A stretch of 64,000 nt of DNA from NCBI RefSeq assembly GCF_003075525.1, contig NZ_QDDR01000017.1, positions 33,994 through 97,993 of the forward strand, written 5' to 3'. The notes beneath the pieces were generated by a model. It did not search any database and had not been told where the DNA came from. It saw only the letters and a program-made list of their open reading frames with translations. The translations under genes and the position numbers were made by a program. The DNA is from Pararhodobacter aggregans. GTDB taxonomy: Bacteria; Pseudomonadota; Alphaproteobacteria; Rhodobacterales; Rhodobacteraceae. The first letter of the stretch is position 1. Each line of letters opens with the position of its first letter. Below, piece by piece: positions 24,368-32,064 of this stretch.

Positions 24368-24811
24368 ATGTCGACTGCCGTCTCACAGATCAATTCCGCC
24401 CGCCCGCAAACGACCGCCGAGATCATGGCGCGGACCGGGCTGGACGAAGAAAAGCTGACCGAGCTGGTGCATTGCTTCTATGGCAAGGTGCGCGCGGACC
24501 CGGCGCTTGGTCCGATCTTCGCGGAGCGGATTTCGGATTGGGGCCCGCACTTGGAGCGCATGGTGGCCTTCTGGTCTTCGGTCGCGTTGATGACGGGCCG
24601 GTATCACGGGGCCCCGGTGCCGGCCCATATCGGCCTGCCCGTGGACTGGGATCATTTCGACCGCTGGCTGACGCTGTTCCGCGAAACCGCGACCGAAACC
24701 TGCCCACCCGAAGGCGCGGCGCATGTCATCGAACGCGCCGAGCGGATCGCGCGCTCGCTGCATATGGCGGTCGAGGATGCGAAGCCCCGGACAATTCCAT
24801 CACTGCTCTGA
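24368..24811 (+). CDS. Group III truncated hemoglobin
   Basis: 147 residues. Core pattern LTELVHCFYGKVRADPALGPIF, then WGPHLERMVAFWSSVALMTGRYHGAPVPAHIGL and FDRWLTLF is that of group III truncated hemoglobins, with the HIGL histidine as the probable proximal heme ligand. These proteins are usually linked to NO or microaerobic metabolism. First gene rightward of the NsrR operator. The next gene starts 15 bp downstream. Confidence 0.9.
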   Translation: MSTAVSQINSARPQTTAEIMARTGLDEEKLTELVHCFYGKVRADPALGPIFAERISDWGPHLERMVAFWSSVALMTGRYHGAPVPAHIGLPVDWDHFDRWLTLFRETATETCPPEGAAHVIERAERIARSLHMAVEDAKPRTIPSLL

Positions 24812-24826
24812 CCCGAGGATACGAAC

Positions 24827-25312
24827 ATGACAAAACCACTGCCCCCGCAAGACCCGAGCGACCTGACCAGTTTCATCGGAACCGAGTATCACGCGAAACA
24901 CCGTGCCCAGCTTCCTGAACTGGCGACCTTGTCGGAAAAGGTCGAAGCGGTCCATGCCGGGCAAACGGATGTTCCCGCGGGATTGGCCGACCTGCTGCAC
25001 CGGATGATCGGTGACCTTGAAGTTCACATGAAGAAAGAGGAACTGATCCTGTTCCCCGCCATTCGCAATGCGGCGGCGGGGCTGGATGCGCCGATTGCGG
25101 CGATGCGCGCGGATCATGACGACCACGAAGCCGAAGTCGGCCAAATCCTTCAGGTGACCAACAACCTGACATTGCCGGATGGCGCCTGCCGAAGCTGGAC
25201 GCGGCTTTATACCGGGGTCGGTGAATTCCTTGACGACCTCGAAGAGCATATCCGGCTGGAGAACGACGTGCTGTTTCCGCAATTCGAAACGCAGGAGACA
25301 GGCCATGTCTGA
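24827..25312 (+). CDS. Hemerythrin-domain protein (RIC/YtfE-like)
   Basis: 161 residues. His/Glu positions for a diiron site are visible: EYHAKHRAQLPELATL, DLEVHMKKEELILFPAI, MRADHDDHEAEVG and LEEHIRLENDVLFPQF. This is the RIC (YtfE/ScdA) hemerythrin pattern, proteins that repair iron-sulfur clusters after NO damage. The usual N-terminal ScdA_N (DUF542) domain with its Cys is absent, leaving only a short Pro-rich tail. It is co-transcribed with the hemoglobin gene. Confidence 0.87.
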   Translation: MTKPLPPQDPSDLTSFIGTEYHAKHRAQLPELATLSEKVEAVHAGQTDVPAGLADLLHRMIGDLEVHMKKEELILFPAIRNAAAGLDAPIAAMRADHDDHEAEVGQILQVTNNLTLPDGACRSWTRLYTGVGEFLDDLEEHIRLENDVLFPQFETQETGHV

Positions 25313-25649
25313 GCTACACCTCCCAAAACCCACCAGGGACCTTGTCGACCGGCGTCATGCCCTGGCACCCGATGCCGAAGACGCATTCCGCGCGTTCTCG
25401 AAAGCGGTGTTCGCCGAAGGGGCGCTCGATACACGCACCAAGCAGCTCATCGCTGTGGCCGTGGCGCATGTGACCCAATGCCCGTGGTGCATCGAAGGCC
25501 ATGTCAAGGCGGCCAAGCGTGAGGGGGCCTCGGGCGAACAGATCATGGAAGCCATCTGGGTTGCATCCGAAATGCGCGCCGGGGCGGCCTGGGCACATGC
25601 GCTGAAGGCGGTGGAGATGATCGGCGACACGGGCCAACCGGACAGCTGA
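25305..25649 (+). CDS. Carboxymuconolactone-decarboxylase / AhpD-like protein
   Basis: 114 residues from the ATG at 25305, overlapping the hemerythrin gene by 8 bp. The AhpD-like redox site is clear: LIAVAVAHVTQCPWCIEGHVKAA with CxxC and the following His. AhpD-type proteins reduce peroxidase partners or act as disulfide reductases. Stress-related role in this operon is an inference. Confidence 0.88.
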   Translation: MSELHLPKPTRDLVDRRHALAPDAEDAFRAFSKAVFAEGALDTRTKQLIAVAVAHVTQCPWCIEGHVKAAKREGASGEQIMEAIWVASEMRAGAAWAHALKAVEMIGDTGQPDS

Positions 25650-26071
25650 TGCCCCCGGCAAGGCCCCCCATCCCCGACACCCTCGGCGAGCGTATCCGCG
25701 TCAAGCGGATCTATCGCGCAGCGCGGGTGTCGGATGGCAAGCGGTTTCTGGTCGATCGTCTTTGGTCACGCGGCGTGGCGAAGGACCGCGCCCGACTGTT
25801 CGACTGGTGCAAGGACATCGCGCCGAGCGATACGTTGCGACACTGGTTTCATGCCAATCCCGATCAGTGGCAGGACTTCGTCACGCGCTACCGGGCGGAA
25901 CTCGCCACGCGCGAAGATTTGGTGTGCGAGCTTGCCGGATACGCGCAGGGCGATATCGTCACGCTGCTCTATGCCTCGAAGGACGAAGAACACAACAATG
26001 CCATCGTGCTGCGGGACTGCCTGCGCCAATGGTTGGAAAGGGAGAGGAAAAATGATGGACCGGCCCAATGA
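25649..26071 (+). CDS. DUF488-family protein
   Basis: 140 residues: RVKRIYRAARVSDGKRFLVD, RLWSRGVAK, APSDTLRHWFHANPDQW, VTLLYASKDEEHNNAIVL. This is the DUF488 core with the RLWPRG-type motif. Biochemical role unknown. Overlaps the start of the next gene by 20 bp. Confidence 0.88.
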   Translation: MPPARPPIPDTLGERIRVKRIYRAARVSDGKRFLVDRLWSRGVAKDRARLFDWCKDIAPSDTLRHWFHANPDQWQDFVTRYRAELATREDLVCELAGYAQGDIVTLLYASKDEEHNNAIVLRDCLRQWLERERKNDGPAQ

Positions 26072-27092
26072 CGAGGCTCTGCGAACGCCGCTTTGCGATC
26101 TGCTCGGATGCGAGGTGCCCATCCTGCTGGCGGGCATGGGCGGCGTGTCCCGATGGGAACTGGCGGCGGCGGTGGCCAATGCGGGCGGCTACGGGATGTT
26201 GGGCATGGTGCGCGAACCCATCGACCTGATCACACGGGAGGTCACCGCGATGCAGGCGGCAACGGACCGGCCCTTTGCCGTCAATCTGATCCCGGCGGCG
26301 ACCGACCCGCAGTTGCTTGAGGCGCAGATCGCCTGTTGCCTCGATCTTGGCGTGACGGCCTTCTGCTTTTTCTGGGATGTGATGCCGGATGTGGTGGCGC
26401 GGGTGAAAGACGCAGGATGTCTCGTATTGCATCAGGTCGGAACGGAGGCCGCCGCGCGGATGGCCGAAGCGGCCGGGGCGGATGTGATCATCGCACAGGG
26501 GATCGAGGCGGGCGGCCATGTGCACGGACGAAGTCCCGCCTTCGGGCTGGCGGACCGGATACTGGCCGGGACTGACCTGCCGGTCGTGGTCTCGGGCGGG
26601 ATCGCGACGGGCGAAGGGCTTGCCGCCGCATTGGCGATCGGGGCCAGCGGCGTGCAATGCGGCACCGCCTTTCTGGCGACCGAAGAATCCTTTGCGCATT
26701 CCTATCACAAGTCTCGCATCGTCGAGGCCACGGGCGAGGATACGATGCTGACCGATGTGTTCGTTCTGAACTGGCCCAAGGGCGCTGCGGTGCGGGTGAT
26801 CGGCAACAGCGTGACGGAGGGTCTCAAGGGCAATTACCTGGGTCACGACCCGGACAGCCTGCCGCGCGAGACCATCGCCCATGACGACGATCAGCCCCGC
26901 CTGCGCTTCAGCACGGATTCACCCTTGCGCACCACAACCGGTGATCTGGAAGCGATGGCGCTCTATGCCGGTCAGGGCGCGGGAAATATTGCCGATATCG
27001 TCCCTGCGGCCGCACGTCTGAACGCCATGGTCGCGCAGGCCCGGCATATCCTGAAGGGCCCGGTGCGTAACGGTTTCACGGCGATGTCATGA
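26052..27092 (+). CDS. Nitronate monooxygenase-like FMN oxidoreductase
   Basis: 346 residues from the ATG at 26052 (GGAG 7 bp upstream); a second ATG follows at once. TIM-barrel flavoprotein of the 2-nitropropane dioxygenase family: VPILLAGMGGVSRWELAAAV, FAVNLIP, GADVIIAQGIEAGGHVHG, LPVVVSGGIATGEGLAAALAIGASGVQCGTAFLATEE. The His in AGGHVHG is the usual active-site region. The substrate may be a nitroalkane or a quinone; the NO-stress neighbourhood makes nitro compounds plausible but not shown. Confidence 0.88.
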   Translation: MMDRPNDEALRTPLCDLLGCEVPILLAGMGGVSRWELAAAVANAGGYGMLGMVREPIDLITREVTAMQAATDRPFAVNLIPAATDPQLLEAQIACCLDLGVTAFCFFWDVMPDVVARVKDAGCLVLHQVGTEAAARMAEAAGADVIIAQGIEAGGHVHGRSPAFGLADRILAGTDLPVVVSGGIATGEGLAAALAIGASGVQCGTAFLATEESFAHSYHKSRIVEATGEDTMLTDVFVLNWPKGAAVRVIGNSVTEGLKGNYLGHDPDSLPRETIAHDDDQPRLRFSTDSPLRTTTGDLEAMALYAGQGAGNIADIVPAAARLNAMVAQARHILKGPVRNGFTAMS

Positions 27093-27784
27093 GCGACGAC
27101 TTCAAGAGCTTCCGCTGCCAAAGCGGCTTTTCCTCACCGCCCTGCTATGCCGCAGAGGTTGCGCCGGAGTATTTCGATCCGCTGGCGGTCGATCCCGAAC
27201 AAGCCCGCGACGTGGCCCGCTGGCGCAAGGCCGAACGCACCCGCCTGCGCGACGCGCGCCTGGCACTGTCGGTCGCCGAGCGCAAGGAGATCGGCGCGGC
27301 GCTGGCCGGGCATCTGCGACAGGTGTTGCAAGACCACTTCGGCGGGGCGCAGGGCAATGTCTTTTCCGCCTACTGGCCGATCAAGGGCGAGCCCGACCTG
27401 CGCCCGCTGATGGCCGAACTGCACCAGGCCGGCGTGACCGTCGCCCTGCCCCTGGTCGAAACAAGGGCGGCCCCGCTCATCTTCCGCCGCTGGACGCCTG
27501 AAACCCGGATGGTGCGCGGCGACTGGAATATTCCCGTCCCGCCCCCGGACGCACACGTCGTAACACCCGACATCGCGCTTGCTCCCCTCGTCGGCTGGAC
27601 GGCGGATGGCTATCGCCTCGGCTATGGCGGGGGGTATTTCGACCGGACGCTAGCGGCGCTGGCCCCGAAACCTTTTGTCATCGGCATCGGTTTCCAGTCG
27701 GCACAGCTCAAAACCATTTACCCGCAACCCCACGATATCCCTCTCGATCTCATCCTGACCGAGACTGGATTGCACAGCGGTTGA
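27089..27784 (+). CDS. 5-formyltetrahydrofolate cyclo-ligase with an N-terminal extension
   Basis: 231 residues. The cyclo-ligase domain covers about 45-231: RWRKAERTRLRDARLALS, NVFSAYWPIKGEPDLRPL, LAPLVGWTADGYRLGYGGGYFDRTLA. It converts 5-formyl-THF to 5,10-methenyl-THF with ATP. The first 40 residues (CQSGFSSPPCYAAEVAPEYF) are a separate block with two cysteines not present in ordinary cyclo-ligases. It overlaps the previous gene by 4 bp, so it ends the rightward operon. Confidence 0.88.
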   Translation: MSDDFKSFRCQSGFSSPPCYAAEVAPEYFDPLAVDPEQARDVARWRKAERTRLRDARLALSVAERKEIGAALAGHLRQVLQDHFGGAQGNVFSAYWPIKGEPDLRPLMAELHQAGVTVALPLVETRAAPLIFRRWTPETRMVRGDWNIPVPPPDAHVVTPDIALAPLVGWTADGYRLGYGGGYFDRTLAALAPKPFVIGIGFQSAQLKTIYPQPHDIPLDLILTETGLHSG

Positions 27785-27869
27785 GGATCAAATAGATGGA
27801 TTAATAAATGTGCATTTGCCTTGCTGACGCACACATCTTCCGTACCCCTTTGACATTCTCCCTATAGCG

Positions 27870-28915
27870 GGCGCTGTTGCGCAAATCAACTGATGACCGC
27901 AATTCCCCTTTCCCCGGAAACACTTATCCTATGGCCACCGTCGTCGGGATGCCGAGGGCAGTGAAGCGGTTCAGGACCGCCACCCGGATCTGGACCTCGG
28001 CCACCTGGCGGTCGAAGTCGCGGGCCGTCAGCCGCTGCCCGAGCAGCTTCACGCAGTTCATTTTCGTTTCCACCCTGCTGCGGCGATGGTACCCGCTCCA
28101 GTTCCGCCAGAGCGCCCGGCCCAGGTGCTTCGATGCCCGCAGGACCTCGTTTCTCGCGCGAGCTCCGGCCGTGTCCGGCTTCCATGGCCTCCCGTTGCGG
28201 CGGGGCGGAATGACCGCCGCCGCGCCGCGGGCCACGATGGCGTCATGGCAGGCGCGCGTGTCGTAGGCGCCATCGGCCGTGACGGTGGCGATCTCCTCGT
28301 CCGCCGGGATCTGGGCGAGCAGCTCCGGCAGCATCGGCGCGTCGCCGACATTGCTGGAGGTGACCTCGACAGCCCGGATCTCCAATGTTTGCTCGTCGAT
28401 CCCGAGGTGGATCTTGCGCCAGACCCGGCGCTTCGAGCCGCCATGCTTGCGCGTGTGCCACTCGCCTTCGCCTTCCACCTTGATGCCGGTGCTGTCGATG
28501 AGCAGGTGCAAAGCACCTTTCGAACCGCGAAACGGAATGGTCACGTCCAATGTCTTCTGGCGGCGTGAAAGCGTACTGAAGTCCGGAACGGACCACCCCA
28601 GCCCGGAAAGCTCCAGTAGGCTCGCCACGAAACCAGTAGTTTGCCGGAGTGGAAGGCCGAGCAGGACCTTGAGGGTGAGGCAGGCCTGGATCGCCGCGTC
28701 GCTGTACGTCTGCTGGCGGCCGCGCCGCCCGGACGGCACCGCGTCCCACTGCATGGAGGGATCGAACCAGACGGTCAGCGAGCCGCGCTGCCTCAGCGCC
28801 TGGTTATACGCGTACCAGTTGGTGGTCTTGTAGGTCGGCTTCGGCGGTCTGCTCGTGCCAGCCCGCTACTACATTGGATTCACGATGTGAATCCCAGACC
28901 TTCTTTGTGCAACAT
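27870..28915 (-). mobile_element. IS5-family element (IS903-like)
   Basis: Boundaries are approximate. Both ends contain TGTTGC(G/A)CAAA in inverted orientation (left at 27875, right near 28904-28914), as in the terminal repeats of IS903-group elements. It carries one transposase. Its right end abuts the IS110 element at 28918. Confidence 0.75.
27924..28754 (-). CDS. IS5-family transposase
   Basis: 276 residues from the first ATG (MQWDAVPSGRRGRQQTYSDA). DDE residues: LLIDSTGIKVEGEGEW, VTADGAYDTRACHDAI and RRSRVETKMNCVK. The reading frame stays open for 37 more codons upstream (to 28865) with typical IS5 N-terminal sequence (RPPKPTYKTTNWYAYNQALR, GSLTVWFDPS) but contains no ATG, GTG or TTG start, so the natural start codon may be lost or unusual and the product may be shortened. 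Confidence 0.88.
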   Translation of the reverse strand: MQWDAVPSGRRGRQQTYSDAAIQACLTLKVLLGLPLRQTTGFVASLLELSGLGWSVPDFSTLSRRQKTLDVTIPFRGSKGALHLLIDSTGIKVEGEGEWHTRKHGGSKRRVWRKIHLGIDEQTLEIRAVEVTSSNVGDAPMLPELLAQIPADEEIATVTADGAYDTRACHDAIVARGAAAVIPPRRNGRPWKPDTAGARARNEVLRASKHLGRALWRNWSGYHRRSRVETKMNCVKLLGQRLTARDFDRQVAEVQIRVAVLNRFTALGIPTTVAIG

Positions 28916-29173
28916 GTATAACCGCCCCTTGCGCAAGAGGAATCTTCAGAGCTTCTTTAGACGCGTCACCGGGTGCTGACATGTATCCGGCCTCTGATGC
29001 GGCCGTCGTCTTGCCGCGGGCCCGCATGGTGTTCGAAGATCGGGCCCAGATCAAAGCCGCGTGCTCGGTGGCACTCTGTTGCACACTGGTTCTCCCGATC
29101 CCGTCTCACGACTGTTGCGCCAAACTGCTCCTTGCCCTCTTCCGCTCCGACGTCCTCGCGACCGCTGGTCGGC

Positions 29174-29940
29174 TTATGCCGCCGAGGCCGGAGACTTGTA
29201 GACGCCACCCCGGGCCATCAGGGCCCAGACGATCCGAGCCATCTTGTTCGCCAGCGCCACCCGCACAAGCATCGGCGGCTTGCGCGTCAGCATCCCGCCC
29301 AGCCAGGTGCCCGGCCGGGCCGCGGCATGGACGTGCCGCTTGATGATGACGCTGTTGGCGCCGATGATCAGCAGCCGCCTCAGGGAGCGCTCGCCCATCT
29401 TCGTCGTGGCCCCGAGGCGCTGCTTGCCCCCGGTGGAATGCTGGCGGGGCGTCAAGCCGAGCCACGCCGCAAAGTCGCGCGCCTTCCGGAACGTCTCGGG
29501 TGGCGGCGCGAGGACCGCGATGGCCGTGGCGATCAACGGCCCGATCCCCGGCACGGTCATCAGTCGGCGGGCGACCTCGTTCTCCTTGGCGCGCCGCGCG
29601 ATCTCGGCATCGAGCTTGTGAATCTCCGTCTCCAGATGGGTGAGGGCTCCGACCAGCACCTTCAACGTTGCAATGGCATCGGCGGGCAGTCCGCTGTCCG
29701 GGTCCTCGACAATTGCGATCAAACGCGCGGCGTTCGCCGCCCCCTGTGGCACGATCTGGCCGAACTCGCCCAGATGACCCCGGAGCGCATTGATCGCCTG
29801 CGTCCGCTGGCGGATCAGCAACTCGCGGATGCGGAAGACCATCGCGGCCCCTTGGGTCTCTTCGCTCTTCACCGGCACGAAGCGCATCGTCGGACGCGTG
29901 GCCGCTTCGCAGATCGCTTCAGCGTCGGCCGCATCATTCT
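29174..29940 (-). pseudogene. IS110 element A transposase, C-terminal part
   Basis: Starts abruptly at KNDAADAEAICEAATRPTMR and goes on through FRIRELLIRQRTQAINALRG, MTVPGIGPLIATAIAVLAPPP, FAAWLGLTPRQHSTGGKQRLG to GGVYKSPASAA. This is the second half of an IS110 DEDD transposase including the helix-hairpin-helix and the Ser-containing STGGK region. It lacks its own start; the first half lies beyond element B. Confidence 0.87.
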
Positions 29941-29945
29941 TCTCT

Positions 29946-29956
29946 GGTTGCCGCCC
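29946..29956 (+). repeat. Element B subterminal repeat, left
   Basis: GGTTGCCGCCC, perfect inverse of the copy at 31314-31324. Confidence 0.8.
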
Positions 29957-30217
29957 TTGGTGCAAGTTGCTTTTGGCCGGTCGGGGCAGGTGATCGAATG
30001 CGTTCTTCTCTCAGGCCTTTTGAGTGCGGCCGTTCGAGAAGCCGCTGGCCGGGATGGCGATCTGCGGATCGGGTCCATATCTTCTGCAAGAGCTCTGCCG
30101 CTCGAGAACGATGTCTGGTTTTCCCAACCCAGATCTTTTCGATCATTGTGCCCATTCAGGTCATCGACTTCTCACACCTCCTTTACCGGCGCTCAGCGCG
30201 CACGGGGCTTGCGGCCC
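29957..30217 (-). ncRNA. Putative bridge-RNA region of IS110 element B
   Basis: Non-coding stretch between the transposase stop and the element end. In IS1111-type elements the 3' non-coding end encodes the structured RNA that pairs with donor and target DNA. I infer the location only; the fold and guide loops were not worked out. Confidence 0.4.
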
Positions 30218-31246
30218 TCATGCGGGAACTGCCGACGCCGGATCTCGATAATCCTCCTTCCTTGTCATCATCGCCCAGATAGTCCGTGCCATCTTGTTGG
30301 CCAATGCGATGGCGACCAGCATGAGGGGCTTGCGGTGCAGCATACGTGCCAGCCATGAGCCCTCTTGGATCGACTTCCGGGCCAGCACTGTCAGGCGCGA
30401 CATGGCGCCGATGATCAGCAGATATCTGATGTCGGTCTGGCCGGCTTTCGAGATGCGCCCCAGGCGTTCCTTCCCGCCGGAGGTGTATTGGCGTGGCACA
30501 AGGCCGAGCCAGGCCGCAAAATCTCGGCCGCGCTTGAAACTCTCCATGGGCGGAGCAAAGCTGTTGATGGCCAACGCCGTCTGCGGCCCCACGCCGGGCA
30601 TCGTTTGCAGCCGCCGCGCCGTATCATTTGTCCGAGCAAGATTCCGGGCCTTTGCCGTCTTGGCTTCGATCCGGGTTGTCTGCTCGGCTATCTGCTCAAG
30701 CAGATCCTGGCACTCCTCCCGCACCAGCGCAGGCAAGTCGCTGGCAGGCTCTGCAAGGACTGCTTCGATCCGCTTGAGATGGGCGAGACCTCTCGGAAAC
30801 ACATGGCCATATTCGTAGAGCACTGAACGCAGGGCATTCACGAGTTCGGTGCGCTGATGGAGAAGTCGTTCACGCGCCCGGAAAAGCACCGCGCAAGCTT
30901 GCTGGTCTTCCGACTTCGGCTCGACGAAGCGCATCTCGGGGCGCTGTGCCGCTACGACGATCGCCTCGGCGTCAGCAGCATCGTTTTTCTGCCGTTTCAC
31001 GAAGGGCCGGACATATTGCGGCGCGATCAGCCGGACCTCATGGCCAAGCTTGGCCACTTCCCGCGCCCAATAGCTCGCGCTGCCGCAGGCCTCCATCACC
31101 ACAACGGCGGGTTCGTGCTTTGCCAGAAAATCCCGGAACTGGACTCGCGTCATCTTCTTGCGGAACTTCAAGTGCCCGGCCATGTCGGCCCCGTGAAGCT
31201 GGAAAACGCTCTTTGCCAGGTCCACGCCGATCATTGTATCTTTCAT
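30218..31246 (-). CDS. IS110-family transposase (element B)
   Basis: 342 residues from the ATG at 31246. RuvC-like DEDD half: IGVDLAKSVFQLHGADMAGH, VVMEACGSASYWAREV, KNDAADAEAIVVAAQ. Transposase half: LQTMPGVGPQTALAINSFAP, FAAWLGLVPRQYTSGGKERLG, LLIIGAMSRLTVLARK. All conserved blocks are present, so it is probably active. It is about half identical by eye to element A. Confidence 0.95.
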   Translation of the reverse strand: MKDTMIGVDLAKSVFQLHGADMAGHLKFRKKMTRVQFRDFLAKHEPAVVVMEACGSASYWAREVAKLGHEVRLIAPQYVRPFVKRQKNDAADAEAIVVAAQRPEMRFVEPKSEDQQACAVLFRARERLLHQRTELVNALRSVLYEYGHVFPRGLAHLKRIEAVLAEPASDLPALVREECQDLLEQIAEQTTRIEAKTAKARNLARTNDTARRLQTMPGVGPQTALAINSFAPPMESFKRGRDFAAWLGLVPRQYTSGGKERLGRISKAGQTDIRYLLIIGAMSRLTVLARKSIQEGSWLARMLHRKPLMLVAIALANKMARTIWAMMTRKEDYRDPASAVPA

Positions 31247-31313
31247 TTGCCGTCCTCTCCTTTTCGTGGCGTTGAACACCACGATCTTGGCACATCGCGA
31301 TGCCGTCGGGGGA

Positions 31314-31324
31314 GGGCGGCAACC
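31314..31324 (-). repeat. Element B subterminal repeat, right
   Basis: GGGCGGCAACC on the plus strand; inverse of 29946-29956. Confidence 0.8.
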
Positions 31325-31595
31325 ATCCCATCTTCTGCCGCTTGACGAAGGGCTTCACATAGGCCGGCGGGATCAACCGCACCTCGTGGCCCAGCTTGCC
31401 GATCTCGCGGCCCCAGAAGTGGGCGCCGCCGCAGGCTTCCATCGCGACAACACAGGGCTGCATCCGGCTAAAGAAGGCCAGCACCTGATCCCGCCTCAAC
31501 TTCTTGCGCAGAACTGCCCGCCCCGAGGCATCAGCACCGTGCGCCTGAAACACATTCTTCGCCAGGTCGAGCCCGACCGTGATGATCTCCGACAT
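31325..31595 (-). pseudogene. IS110 element A transposase, N-terminal part
   Basis: From the ATG at 31595: MSEIITVGLDLAKNVFQAHG, VVAMEACGGAHFWGREIGKL, YVKPFVKRQK, then element B sequence. The break falls just before the conserved NDAADAE block, so the DEDD site is split. Translation would run on into element B and give a useless fusion. Confidence 0.87.
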
Positions 31596-31658
31596 GACCG
31601 CTCTCCTTTGTGGATCGTTGCAGGCCCACCTTGCCACACAGTTGCCGTCGGGGGGCGG

Positions 31659-31838
31659 TCACACCATCAGAGCCCCTTCACACGGTTCGGCCCGTGGCCC
31701 GGGCGGCAAATAATCCGGCTCCTCTTCCATCGGACCGGGCAGGAACCAAAGATCGTCTTCAGACGCCTGTTCAACCTCCTCACCGTCGAGGATGAGGGCA
31801 TCATAATCATCATGCAAGACAGTCGCTTGAGGCCTCAT
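31659..31838 (-). pseudogene. N-terminal fragment of an unidentified gene cut by IS110 element A
   Basis: 59 codons from the ATG at 31838: MRPQATVLHDDYDALILDGE, then ASEDDLWFLPGPMEEEPDYL and PPGPRAEP. The acidic, Pro-rich sequence looks like true protein. The frame ends at a TGA within the terminal sequence of element A, so the gene is truncated. I do not recognise the family. Two inverted repeats lie directly upstream. Confidence 0.5.
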
Positions 31839-31840
31839 AT

Positions 31841-31912
31841 GTGCAAAATATCTAAGTATTGCACTTTACCCAAGGTTTTTGTCGGGGTGCATTCACGCAC
31901 CTTATATTGCAC
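31841..31912. promoter_or_regulatory. Two inverted repeats upstream of the truncated gene
   Basis: GTGCAA-N12-TTGCAC at 31841-31864 and GTGCA-N16-TGCAC at 31887-31912, only a few bases upstream of the ATG at 31838. Likely repressor-binding sites for that gene. Confidence 0.45.
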
Positions 31913-32008
31913 GCACAGGCGATGGTCGGCGAGGGCACTCTGATCGCGCTGACCGCACAGAAACCAAGGACTTTCTGTTGAGCAGGGCCACAGAGTGCAC
32001 CCTTGCAT

Positions 32009-32053
32009 CCGTTTACAAACGGTCGTTTATTAGTGGTATGTGAAACTGCAAAC
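32009..32053. promoter_or_regulatory. Candidate res site of the serine recombinase
   Basis: CCGTTT-AC-AAACGG at 32009-32022, followed by a wider imperfect pair CGTTTA...CAAACG at 32024-32053, ending 11 bp before the recombinase start. Resolvases bind such dyads next to their own gene, both for recombination and for autoregulation. Confidence 0.5.
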
Positions 32054-32064
32054 GGCCTGTTTTG

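Larger units (their letters stand above)
29946..31324 (-). mobile_element. IS110-family (IS1111-type) element B, inserted in element A
   Basis: Subterminal inverted repeats are perfect over 11 bp: GGTTGCCGCCC at 29946-29956 and its complement GGGCGGCAACC at 31314-31324. Both junctions show TCTTCT next to element A sequence, the expected shared core. The transposase is complete. About 260 bp of non-coding DNA follow its stop (29957-30217). Confidence 0.85.
28918..31665 (-). mobile_element. IS110-family (IS1111-type) element A, split by element B
   Basis: The transposase is in two pieces, 31595-31325 and 29940-29174, either side of element B. The outer ends carry TAACCGCCCC (28920) and, inverted, GGGGCGGTCA (31653-31662), nine of ten matching: the subterminal repeat type of IS1111 elements. 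About 250 bp of non-coding DNA follow the stop codon, where IS1111 elements hold their guide (bridge) RNA. Confidence 0.75.
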
